From Flavobacteriaceae bacterium (GTDB lineage Bacteria; Bacteroidota; Bacteroidia; Flavobacteriales; Flavobacteriaceae), in NCBI GenBank assembly GCA_002401385.1, contig NVSY01000011.1:55186-64311 (forward strand): DNA of 9,126 nucleotides, written 5' to 3'. Below, one piece after another: positions 1-5,889 of this stretch (its first letter is position 1; each line of letters opens with the position of its first letter). The notes under the pieces were generated by a model. It was given only the letters and a program-made list of their open reading frames with translations, made no database searches and was not told the origin of the DNA. The translations under genes and the position numbers were made by a program.

Positions 1-289
1 TCACACCGGATACTTCTGGAGATCCAGGAAACATCATATCTGCAGGTAATGTTGATGATAATTCTGGAGAGGAAAAAAACAGTCCTATATTTAAAGAAGC
101 TGATTTCTGATTGAATGAAGCCAACCCTGCAGGGTTCCAAAGAATTGCACCGTTAATATCCAATGGCTGAGCAGTAGCAGCTCCACCCATAGACATATTG
201 ACAGCACCAATACCTTGCATTATATGCCCCGTTTGCGCCATAGTACCAATAGAGAAAAAGAATACTAGAAATTTCAAATAATGATTCAT
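1..289 (-). CDS. OMPP1/FadL-family outer-membrane transport protein, N-terminal part (truncated by window edge)
   Basis: Only the first 96 codons are in the window; the gene continues past position 1. The ATG is at 289-287. The product begins with a hydrophobic signal peptide (about residues 1-18, likely cleaved after the Ala of MAQTG). A mature N-terminus follows with GIGAVNMSMGGAATAQPLD and LWNPAGLAS (about residues 26-58). The pattern of a Met-Gly-Gly-Ala segment followed by Asn-Pro-Ala-Gly is the hallmark of the FadL/TodX/OMPP1 N-terminal hatch region. Members are 14-stranded outer-membrane barrels that let hydrophobic compounds such as long-chain fatty acids cross by lateral diffusion. 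The actual substrate cannot be told from this fragment. No stop codon interrupts the frame. It is divergent from the gene starting at 572, and the spacer between them carries two inverted repeats. Confidence 0.85.
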   Translation of the reverse strand, partial: MNHYLKFLVFFFSIGTMAQTGHIMQGIGAVNMSMGGAATAQPLDINGAILWNPAGLASFNQKSASLNIGLFFSSPELSSTLPADMMFPGSPEVSGV

Positions 290-364
290 AAATAATAAAT
301 TAATGTTTTTAATAATTTGTAGTGATTTAACCCGTACTATACTTCGAAATCATCTATACAAAAA

Positions 365-380
365 TTTGTTTGTTTGTTTG
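365..380. repeat. (TTTG)4 tetranucleotide tandem repeat
   Basis: Four perfect TTTG units lie 76-91 bp upstream of the FadL-type start codon. Seen from that gene they are CAAA units. Four copies are few, so this may be chance in AT-rich DNA, but the position is in the probable promoter or leader of the minus-strand gene. Confidence 0.5.
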
Positions 381-415
381 GATGTATCCATAGTTATCCC
401 CCTCCTCAAAACTTA

Positions 416-431
416 TGTAACTAATGTTACA
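416..431. promoter_or_regulatory. Perfect inverted repeat TGTAAC-N4-GTTACA, candidate operator
   Basis: Two perfect 6-bp arms are separated by TAAT. It lies about 127-142 bp upstream of the FadL-type gene and about 140 bp upstream of the DUF7935-type gene. Immediately on its FadL side, the minus strand reads TAAGTTTTG, which is one base too long to be a clean TAnnTTTG -7 box. The symmetry and size fit a dimeric repressor or activator site. No regulator family is assigned, and the arms could be chance. Confidence 0.35.
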
Positions 432-498
432 AACAACTGAAAATTAGACTATTACAACAAATACAAAACAAACTTACAAGGACGGATTCCAATTTTAC

Positions 499-516
499 AT
501 GACTTATATCAGTCAT
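499..516. promoter_or_regulatory. Near-perfect 18-bp palindrome ATGACT-N6-AGTCAT, candidate Crp/Fnr-like operator
   Basis: The arms ATGACT and AGTCAT are exact complements, and the central TATATC is symmetric except at its outer pair. The core TGAC-N8-GTCA resembles sites bound by Crp/Fnr-type dimers (TGA-Nx-TCA), but that assignment is inference. The site centre is about 45 bp upstream of the TAGTTTTG -7 element at 549-556, a usable activator position for the rightward gene. No T-run follows the repeat on either strand, so a terminator is unlikely. Confidence 0.45.
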
Positions 517-548
517 TAAAAAAATTTTAAAATGTGTAAAAAAAGTGA

Positions 549-556
549 TAGTTTTG
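549..556 (+). promoter_or_regulatory. Bacteroidota-type -7 promoter element (TAGTTTTG)
   Basis: The octamer matches the Bacteroidota sigma-ABfr -7 consensus TAnnTTTG exactly. A transcript would begin near 560-562, leaving only about 10 nt before the ATG at 572. No convincing TTG -33 box is visible about 19-21 bp upstream; that stretch is A/T homopolymer. The position argues that the GTG at 545, upstream of the box, is not the start codon. Confidence 0.5.
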
Positions 557-571
557 ACAAAAACCCATTCC

Positions 572-1093
572 ATGAATACAGAATTGTTATACAGCACTTT
601 ATCTTATACACTTCCTGCAATAGTTACCGGATTTACGGCAGCATTTGTTATCAAAAAGTTTTTAAATAGTACTGAAAAGCGTGCCCTATTAGAAGTAAAA
701 CGAAATATAAATAGAGATGGACTCCCTATAAAACTTCAAGCATTCGAACGAATGACACTCTTTTTAGAGCGCATTGACCCTTCCAAACTATTGATAAGAA
801 TTGCACCTCTATCTTCGGACAAACAAACATACACAGATTTATTAATCGCCTCTATTCAACAAGAATACGAACATAATTTAGTACAGCAAATTTATATATC
901 TGACGAATGTTGGGCACTCATTTTAACAGCAAAAAATTCCATCATCAAACTTGTAAAAGATGCCGCTTCTGATACTAATGTTACAGACGCTCAACAATTA
1001 AGAGAGCTTATTTTAACAAATACTATTAAAGAACCTGCCGCAAGTATCAGTGCACTTCGTTTTATAAAAACGGAAGTAAGAAATTTAATTTAA
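572..1093 (+). CDS. Small membrane-anchored conserved Bacteroidota protein (DUF7935-type)
   Basis: A 173-aa protein from the ATG at 572. An in-frame GTG at 545 would add nine residues but lies upstream of the likely -7 box. Residues about 5-27 form one hydrophobic segment followed by Lys-Lys, so the protein is probably an N-terminally anchored inner-membrane protein with the rest in the cytoplasm. Recognisable family stretches are PIKLQAFERMTLFLERIDPSK (around residues 52-72), then a segment with QQEYEHNLVQQIYISDECW, and a C-terminal ALRFIKTEV. I recognise these from a flavobacterial family without known function, recalled as DUF7935; the DUF number is from memory. In many flavobacteria this kind of gene sits next to housekeeping genes. 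The SDR gene follows 74 bp later on the same strand and may be co-transcribed. No function is proposed. Confidence 0.8.
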   Translation: MNTELLYSTLSYTLPAIVTGFTAAFVIKKFLNSTEKRALLEVKRNINRDGLPIKLQAFERMTLFLERIDPSKLLIRIAPLSSDKQTYTDLLIASIQQEYEHNLVQQIYISDECWALILTAKNSIIKLVKDAASDTNVTDAQQLRELILTNTIKEPAASISALRFIKTEVRNLI

Positions 1094-1167
1094 AATGGTA
1101 AGCAAAGTAAAATTAGGTTTAGTGTCAAAAATGATTAAATAACGAATTATTTCAATAGAAAAATAAC

Positions 1168-1932
1168 ATGGATTTAGGATTAAAAAACAACATTGTATTT
1201 GTAGCGGCTTCTAGCCAAGGATTGGGGAAAGCTACCGCAATAGAATTTGCTAAAGAAGGTGCTACAGTGGCTATTTGTGGACGAAACGCTGCATCTCTTG
1301 AAATTGCAAGGCAAGAAATAATACAAGCAGGGAACGGCGCTGTGTTTGCTGTTACAGGTGATTTATCTATTGAAGACGATCGCCAACATATAATCACAAG
1401 CATCCTAAAAGAATTTGGTCAAATAGATGTGCTAGTGACCAATACAGGAGGACCACCTTCTGGAAATTTTGAATCGCTGAGTTTAGAAGCATGGAATCAA
1501 ACCTACGAATCGTTATTAGCGAGTACTGTCTCACTGATACAAGGAGTACTTCCTGGAATGAAAGCTCGCAAATGGGGACGAATTATCACCATTACATCCA
1601 TCTCTGTGAAACAACCCGTAGAAAATTTAATCTTATCCAATGCAATGCGTGCCGCTGTTGTTGGCTTGATGAAAACCTTGTCCAATGAACTGGGTAAATA
1701 CAATATCACTGTAAACAATGTGATGCCTGGCTATACGAAAACCAATCGTTTAGAAAATTTACTCAAGAACAACCCTAGCATGAATTCAATCACGGAAGAA
1801 ATTCCCATGAAACGATTTGGACAACCAGAAGAATTTGCTGCAGCAGTTGTATTTATGGCAAGTGCTCGCGCTAGCTATATTACAGGAACCTCATTAGCCG
1901 TAGATGGTGGCTGTATCAAAAATATACTTTAG
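1168..1932 (+). CDS. SDR-family protein with atypical active site (BKR-like, 'TGGPP' subgroup)
   Basis: A 254-aa protein of standard single-domain SDR length, with a Rossmann fold. The cofactor loop at residues 13-20 is AASSQGLG in place of the usual TGxxxGxG, with Ala at the first Gly. A CGRN segment at 37-40 is compatible with NADP preference. The stretch NTGGPPSG (92-99) replaces the usual NNAG. The Ser of the catalytic set is near 144-146. Where YxxxK is expected, the protein has S157-N-A-M-R161, so both catalytic Tyr and Lys are absent. The C-terminal half keeps the family motifs: NITVNNVMPGYTKT, a GQPEEFA stretch and ITGTSLAVDGG. A subgroup of 'beta-ketoacyl-ACP reductase-like' SDRs is known that departs from both motifs in this way, so this looks like a lineage trait and not decay. 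The substrate is unknown, and automatic naming as FabG would be unsafe. It ends 138 bp before the shared terminator. Confidence 0.85.
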   Translation: MDLGLKNNIVFVAASSQGLGKATAIEFAKEGATVAICGRNAASLEIARQEIIQAGNGAVFAVTGDLSIEDDRQHIITSILKEFGQIDVLVTNTGGPPSGNFESLSLEAWNQTYESLLASTVSLIQGVLPGMKARKWGRIITITSISVKQPVENLILSNAMRAAVVGLMKTLSNELGKYNITVNNVMPGYTKTNRLENLLKNNPSMNSITEEIPMKRFGQPEEFAAAVVFMASARASYITGTSLAVDGGCIKNIL

Positions 1933-2070
1933 GTTTTACAGTCATTTCTTTTAATACCTACTTTGGAAAGTTTTACTAAATAGAAAGTTTTCTCTATATA
2001 GATGCAACGTCACAATGGCTCGGCCCTAAAATTAAAGAAAATCCAAGATAAAAAACATTGTGTAAAACAT

Positions 2071-2100
2071 AAAAGCCAACATCCTACGATGTTGGCTTTT
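2071..2100. terminator. Bidirectional intrinsic terminator
   Basis: A 13-bp perfect stem (AAAAGCCAACATC / GATGTTGGCTTTT) with a CTAC loop. The A-run on one arm and the T-run on the other make it work on either strand. It sits 138 bp after the SDR stop (plus strand) and 23 bp after the btuG stop (minus strand), between two converging transcripts. The 138 bp before it (1933-2070) contain no supported gene. Confidence 0.9.
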
Positions 2101-2123
2101 AAATTACTTTTAAAATTAAAGTA

Positions 2124-3191
2124 TTAATTATTAAAATAGACTCCATTTGGAGAAATTCCCGTACTTACTGTACTTAATATTTCTTTAGATAGATATTTAT
2201 AAATAGTCAAAGATCCCTTACTAGAAAAATCCTTTGCATCGGTAGCGAATAAAAACCCGTTACTTGCTCTTAAACTATACAAAAAATCTGCTCCTGTTTC
2301 AATGAGTACTTCAGTAGGTAATTCTGTTGCAGCATTTGGCATACCATACACATTAGCCCCTACAGCATACAAAACATTTGCACTATCTACAGTTAGATAA
2401 TCTGGATGAGAAGCATCAAATATAAACGTTTTTTCTACTTCATCAGAAATTGAATTAATTCTATGTAATGACCCAAAGGTTTCAGCACCAGTCCAAGCTG
2501 GGACACCTCCACAAAGTACCCATAAATTTTGAGCGCTATCCACTCCTATTGAGTTGGGTACATCACCCACTTCAATAACAGTATCTACTTCATTTGTCAC
2601 TGAACTTACAACAGAAATTTTATTGTTAAATCCGTATGCTCCTTCATGGGCAACATAAATTTTATTTCCAATTACTTGCATTTTTTCAGGACCTAAATCT
2701 ACAGAAATACTAGTCACATATGCCAATGTATTCACATCATAAACAGCAATAAAATCATCTGATTCACTTGCTGTATCACCCCAATTTGTTACATATAATT
2801 TCCCGTTTACAACAACTGCATAACGAGGATTGTCAAGATTTTCATCAATAATTCCTTCTTTTACAAATGTAAATCTATTCACTACTTCAATTACGTGTGA
2901 ATTGTTTACCACTAAAAAAGCCTGAGTTCCATACAAAAACATAGACTGAAAAATATTTCCCAAATCTGTTCCATTCTCAGTTTTATATATTCCATCTACC
3001 GACTGTGACAAATCACTAGAAACATAAGTAACAGTTCCCGATCCATTTTGAAAAGGACCTTCGTTCACCACTAATATTCCCCCTTCATAATCCCCTTGTG
3101 GCTCATACACTGGCATGTCAGTATCCGATTTACAAGATGCTAAAAATAATGTTGCCGCTACAACTGACAATGCGATTCTCTTAATGTTCAT
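2124..3191 (-). CDS. btuG: BtuG-like surface-exposed cobalamin-binding beta-propeller lipoprotein
   Basis: A 355-aa lipoprotein. Residues 1-19 are a signal peptide ending in the lipobox LASC, with Cys20 as the lipidation site. The next residues, KSDTD, are acidic, as in the Bacteroidota lipoprotein export signal that sends lipoproteins to the cell surface. The rest is all-beta with repeated YncE/DUF5074-type propeller blades; examples are VNGKLYVTNWGD (128-139), IGNKIYVAHEGAYG (174-187), a D-A-Q-N-L-W-V blade strand near 218-225 and YLTVDSANVLYAVG (265-278). In Bacteroides, BtuG is a propeller that sits on the BtuB receptor and captures cobalamin with extreme affinity; that role is inferred here from fold, lipoprotein sorting and gene partner. 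The ATG is only 5 nt after the btuB stop, so the two genes are one operon under the B12 riboswitch. Orthology to the Bacteroides protein is not certain, since DUF5074 proteins are diverse. Confidence 0.8.
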   Translation of the reverse strand: MNIKRIALSVVAATLFLASCKSDTDMPVYEPQGDYEGGILVVNEGPFQNGSGTVTYVSSDLSQSVDGIYKTENGTDLGNIFQSMFLYGTQAFLVVNNSHVIEVVNRFTFVKEGIIDENLDNPRYAVVVNGKLYVTNWGDTASESDDFIAVYDVNTLAYVTSISVDLGPEKMQVIGNKIYVAHEGAYGFNNKISVVSSVTNEVDTVIEVGDVPNSIGVDSAQNLWVLCGGVPAWTGAETFGSLHRINSISDEVEKTFIFDASHPDYLTVDSANVLYAVGANVYGMPNAATELPTEVLIETGADFLYSLRASNGFLFATDAKDFSSKGSLTIYKYLSKEILSTVSTGISPNGVYFNN

Positions 3192-3196
3192 GATAT

Positions 3197-5062
3197 TTAA
3201 ATTTTAATTTGTATTTGAAATTGATAATTGATGCCAGGCATCGGGCGGTAACTAATAACCGCATATTCTTTGTTTAAAATATTGTTTACTTGCAATCCAA
3301 CTACTGGATGTACTTTCTTAAAAATATTCAACGTATAATTGACTCCTATATTATGCAATACATAAGGAAGAACAAAAACAGAATTATCTGTTGTAGTAAA
3401 GCTTTTTCCATGATACAACAAGTGATAAAATGTAGAAAATTGTTTGGTATGAGCAGTCAATTTATAATTCAATTTATGCTTTGGAACATATAACAATTGC
3501 ATCTTAGTTTCCTTATCTTCTGCTATTGTATAACTATAATTAGCCTGCGAAGTAAGCTTGTACCCAGCAATATTAACTGGTATTTTCAGCCCTATTTCTG
3601 TACCGTAATTCTCCGCTTTGTAAATGTTTTTTGGCGTCCAAGCTCCTAGTCCTCCTCCAGCACCGTTTTTAACATCGGTAGTTGTATTAGGCGACCATTT
3701 TATCAAATCGTTGGAAGCAATATAAAATGTATTTAATGTAGTCTCGATACCTTTTTTTTGAAATACTAGCCCTAATTCTCCTTGAAGAGAGGATTCTGGT
3801 TTTAAATTTGGGTTTCCCAATGTTGCCCAAAACAAATCGTTAAACGTAGGAACACGGAAATTTTTAGACACATTCATTTTATACACAAAATCTCCCTTTT
3901 TATAGGCCGCATCCAATCCAAATAAAAAGGGGACATCAAATGTATTTGAAAACTCTTTCCGAACAGAAACGTCGTATTGAAAACGATGTGAAATTCTGTG
4001 ATTAAGCATTGAATACACTGCATAACTAGTCCTAGTTACTCCTTTTAAACTATCTCCATCTCCTTTATTATAGCTAAGATCTAGTCCTGAAAGAATTTTC
4101 AAGCTCGAATTTAATTTGTAATCCAATTGATATTTTAACAAACTATTTTTTGAATCACCGATTGAAAATAAATCTGGAGAAGAACGTTTGGCATAATAGG
4201 TAAATTGATCGTATAAATACGCCATTTTTAAAACCGACGACAAGCGATCCTTAGTATACTTCCATTCTAGTAACAATTTATAATTTTCATCGTCTTGCTT
4301 AGACTCTGAAGGAGCAGTTAAGGTATTAGATAAGCCTCTTTCAGACATCGTCCCATCGACAAAAAGACTCAATAAATTTTCATTGTTTAATTTGAAACCA
4401 AAAACTGCACTCAAATTATTATTAAAAAAATCGCCATTGTTATTATAAACATCTGAATCCCAGTAACGGTAATCATTATCAGAAGACATTCTCCCAAAAC
4501 TCACTTGAGTAAAACGCTTTTTTGAACTTGTTTTAAAACGATAATTAACTTTGTAAGTGTTATAGCTACCTATAGAACTCAACAAATGATGGCTTGTTTT
4601 GGAATCAAAATCAATCTTGTTTTTTAAATGAATGCTTCCTCCAATGGCACCACTTCCAAATAAAATACTCCCACCACCTGCTCTCACAGTCATTTCATCA
4701 ATAGACACAGAATTAATCATATTAAAATCTGTTTGCCCATTTAGCGTTGAGTTTACTGGAATTCCATTCCAAAAAACAGCTGTATGGCTTGCACCAGTAC
4801 CTCTAAACGAAGGCGAAGACAGCATGGCCACTCCATAGCTTTTAAAATATATAGACGATGCAGTTTGCAATAAAGCACTTAAGCTTTGATGATTGGATTT
4901 TAAAATAGAATCGTTAAACGTTGTGATTTTAAAACCTACAGAATAGGTACTTAATTTACTTGAAGGAAGCAGTACTTCATCCAATTGTTCCACCCCTCTA
5001 TTTTGAGCAAATAAAGTGCTTAAACTAAAAATTAAAAATGTGGTAATTGTAATTTTATTCAT
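3197..5062 (-). CDS. btuB: TonB-dependent outer-membrane vitamin B12 receptor (BtuB-like)
   Basis: A 621-aa protein from the ATG at 5062-5060. A TTG two codons upstream is possible but less likely. Signal peptide about residues 1-19 (cleavage after LFA), then a TonB-box-like LDEVLLP stretch (27-33). The plug domain covers about residues 28-150, with SFRGTGASHTAVFWNGIPVN (85-104) and GGGSILFGSGAIGGSIHLKN (129-148). A 22-strand-type barrel continues to the C-terminus, including FRVPTFNDLFW and NPNLKPESS in its middle and NILNKEYAV near the end. The size equals enteric BtuB, and there is no N-terminal carboxypeptidase-regulatory domain of the SusC type. The receptor imports corrinoids across the outer membrane using TonB energy. 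B12 as the substrate is supported by the cobalamin riboswitch in its leader, the btuG partner and the divergent cob genes. The very C-terminal residue is Ile and not the Phe typical of barrels. Confidence 0.92.
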   Translation of the reverse strand: MNKITITTFLIFSLSTLFAQNRGVEQLDEVLLPSSKLSTYSVGFKITTFNDSILKSNHQSLSALLQTASSIYFKSYGVAMLSSPSFRGTGASHTAVFWNGIPVNSTLNGQTDFNMINSVSIDEMTVRAGGGSILFGSGAIGGSIHLKNKIDFDSKTSHHLLSSIGSYNTYKVNYRFKTSSKKRFTQVSFGRMSSDNDYRYWDSDVYNNNGDFFNNNLSAVFGFKLNNENLLSLFVDGTMSERGLSNTLTAPSESKQDDENYKLLLEWKYTKDRLSSVLKMAYLYDQFTYYAKRSSPDLFSIGDSKNSLLKYQLDYKLNSSLKILSGLDLSYNKGDGDSLKGVTRTSYAVYSMLNHRISHRFQYDVSVRKEFSNTFDVPFLFGLDAAYKKGDFVYKMNVSKNFRVPTFNDLFWATLGNPNLKPESSLQGELGLVFQKKGIETTLNTFYIASNDLIKWSPNTTTDVKNGAGGGLGAWTPKNIYKAENYGTEIGLKIPVNIAGYKLTSQANYSYTIAEDKETKMQLLYVPKHKLNYKLTAHTKQFSTFYHLLYHGKSFTTTDNSVFVLPYVLHNIGVNYTLNIFKKVHPVVGLQVNNILNKEYAVISYRPMPGINYQFQIQIKI

Positions 5063-5070
5063 AACCAAAC

Positions 5071-5085
5071 CTTTCTTCCCGAAAG
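5071..5085 (-). promoter_or_regulatory. btuB: Leader hairpin just upstream of the btuB start codon
   Basis: Read on the minus strand, CTTTC-GGGAA-GAAAG is a 5-bp hairpin ending 8 nt before the ATG. The 3' arm GAAAGG is the only purine-rich stretch near the start and would act as a weak ribosome-binding site, so the hairpin could hide it. No U-run follows, so it is not a classic terminator. It lies 17 nt downstream of the riboswitch P1 stem and is the natural candidate for the expression platform, acting on translation. Confidence 0.45.
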
Positions 5086-5102
5086 TCTAAAAATTGATAT
5101 TT

Positions 5103-5281
5103 ATTTGGTAGGTCTCCTGGCTTGCGTAATTTTTATCTCCCTTCCCATTCTTTAATATAGAACAGTGGTTCTTTGTAAAAATTCACCTCAATGGCTAAGC
5201 GTACAGTTGCGGGCACAGCTTCGGTTTTTAACCGAATTCTCTATTATTTCTACTGATTATCTATCAGTTTTGAAACCAAAT
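5103..5281 (-). promoter_or_regulatory. Cobalamin (adenosylcobalamin-type) riboswitch in the btuB leader
   Basis: On the minus strand the aptamer opens and closes with a 7-bp P1 (ATTTGGT at 5281-5275, ACCAAAT at 5109-5103). In order it shows a variable hairpin ACTGAT-AGATA-ATCAGT, the P5 hairpin TTCGGT-TAAAA-ACCGAA, the conserved core GCTGTGCCCGCAACTGT, CCACTG with TGGGAAGG further on, and the B12 box AAGCCAGGAGACC (5123-5111) just before P1 closes. These are the diagnostic conserved elements in the correct order. Binding of the B12 coenzyme represses the downstream gene in known cases. Here it controls btuB-btuG only; the sequence facing cobU lacks these elements. The start codon lies 41 nt past P1. 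Confidence 0.95.
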
Positions 5282-5287
5282 ATTGCG

Positions 5288-5295
5288 CAAATATA
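5288..5295 (-). promoter_or_regulatory. btuB: Promoter -7 element for the btuB-btuG transcript (TATATTTG)
   Basis: An exact match to the Bacteroidota TAnnTTTG -7 consensus on the minus strand. The predicted transcript start, about 4-6 nt further on, falls at 5282-5284, almost exactly where the 5' strand of riboswitch P1 begins. That fit supports both calls. No clear TTG -33 box is seen. The element overlaps a short palindrome, TTGCGCAA (5283-5290), which may be chance. Confidence 0.6.
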
Positions 5296-5381
5296 CTTTA
5301 TAAAAATTAAAAGATGATTAAAATCCTTCAATCTTACAAAAAAACATGCAATCTTTGTGCTTCAATAAAAAGCCTAAAATA

Positions 5382-5888
5382 ATGATACATTATATTTCTG
5401 GAGGCGAAAGATCGGGTAAGAGTTCATATGCTCAAAACTTGGTTGAAAAACTTTCTGATACCCCCGTGTATTTAGCCACTGCCCGCTGTTGGGACGACGA
5501 CTTTAAAGCGCGCATTCAAAGACATAAAGATGAACGCGGTTCCCAATGGATAAACATAGAGGCCGAAGTTCATTTGGCTGAAGTCACCCCTAAAAATCAT
5601 ATCATTTTATTGGATTGTGTTACTTTATGGATTACAAATTTGTATTTAGATTTTGACAACGATGTGCAAAAGGCATTACAGTTTGCTAAAGATGAAATTG
5701 ACAAATTAGATGAGATAGATAGTACCATTTACATTATTTCAAATGAAATAGGTATGGGTGTTCATGCTCAAAATCATATGGCTAGAAAATTTACCGAATT
5801 GCAAGGATGGGTAAATCAATACATCGCAAAAAAAGCAAAAACCGCCACTTTTATGGTTTCCGGAATCCCTCTAAAAATAAAAGAATAA
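5382..5888 (+). CDS. cobU: CobU: adenosylcobinamide kinase / adenosylcobinamide-phosphate guanylyltransferase
   Basis: A bifunctional enzyme of nucleotide-loop assembly: it phosphorylates adenosylcobinamide and then transfers GMP to give AdoCbi-GDP. The ATG at 5382 is chosen because CobU proteins begin a few residues before the P-loop (168 aa); the upstream ATG at 5346 would add 12 unrelated residues. Visible motifs are the P-loop GGERSGKS (7-14), YLATA (30-34), RIQRHKDER (44-52) with His48 at the position of the guanylylated His, LLDCVTLW (76-83), SNEIGMG (120-126) and the final VSGIPLKIK. All key residues are present. The HAQN stretch after GMG differs from the VPEN of enteric CobU and is probably lineage-typical. 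It is the first gene of the cobU-cobT-cobS operon, with a 1-nt gap to cobT. An imperfect -7-like box, AATCTTTG, lies at 5350-5357. Confidence 0.95.
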   Translation: MIHYISGGERSGKSSYAQNLVEKLSDTPVYLATARCWDDDFKARIQRHKDERGSQWINIEAEVHLAEVTPKNHIILLDCVTLWITNLYLDFDNDVQKALQFAKDEIDKLDEIDSTIYIISNEIGMGVHAQNHMARKFTELQGWVNQYIAKKAKTATFMVSGIPLKIKE

Positions 5889-5889
5889 C

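Noticed and set aside
499..516. Palindrome as an intrinsic terminator
   Set aside because: It is located between divergent genes, where no transcript needs to end, and no U-run follows on either strand.
545..571. GTG at 545 as an upstream start of the DUF7935-type protein
   Set aside because: It lies before the probable -7 box TAGTTTTG (549-556), so it would not be transcribed from that promoter; the added nine residues do not look like part of the family.
1152..1403. Minus-strand frame antisense to the SDR N-terminus
   Set aside because: It covers the conserved Rossmann segment of a clearly real gene and has no recognisable product.
2002..2127. Small plus-strand frame of 41 codons after the SDR gene
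   Set aside because: It runs straight through the 13-bp terminator stem and has low-complexity Lys/Leu content; likely chance.
4632..4838. Plus-strand frame antisense to the btuB plug region
   Set aside because: It mirrors a strongly conserved coding region, has no promoter or family features, and is proline-rich only because the other strand encodes Gly-rich plug loops.
5063..5068. TTG at 5068 as the btuB start
   Set aside because: It adds only Met-Val in front of a normal ATG-led signal peptide; the ATG is preferred.
5346..5381. ATG at 5346 as the cobU start
   Set aside because: CobU proteins start right before the P-loop strand (MIHYISGGERSGKS here); the 12 extra residues are unlike the family, and a -7-like box overlaps this stretch.
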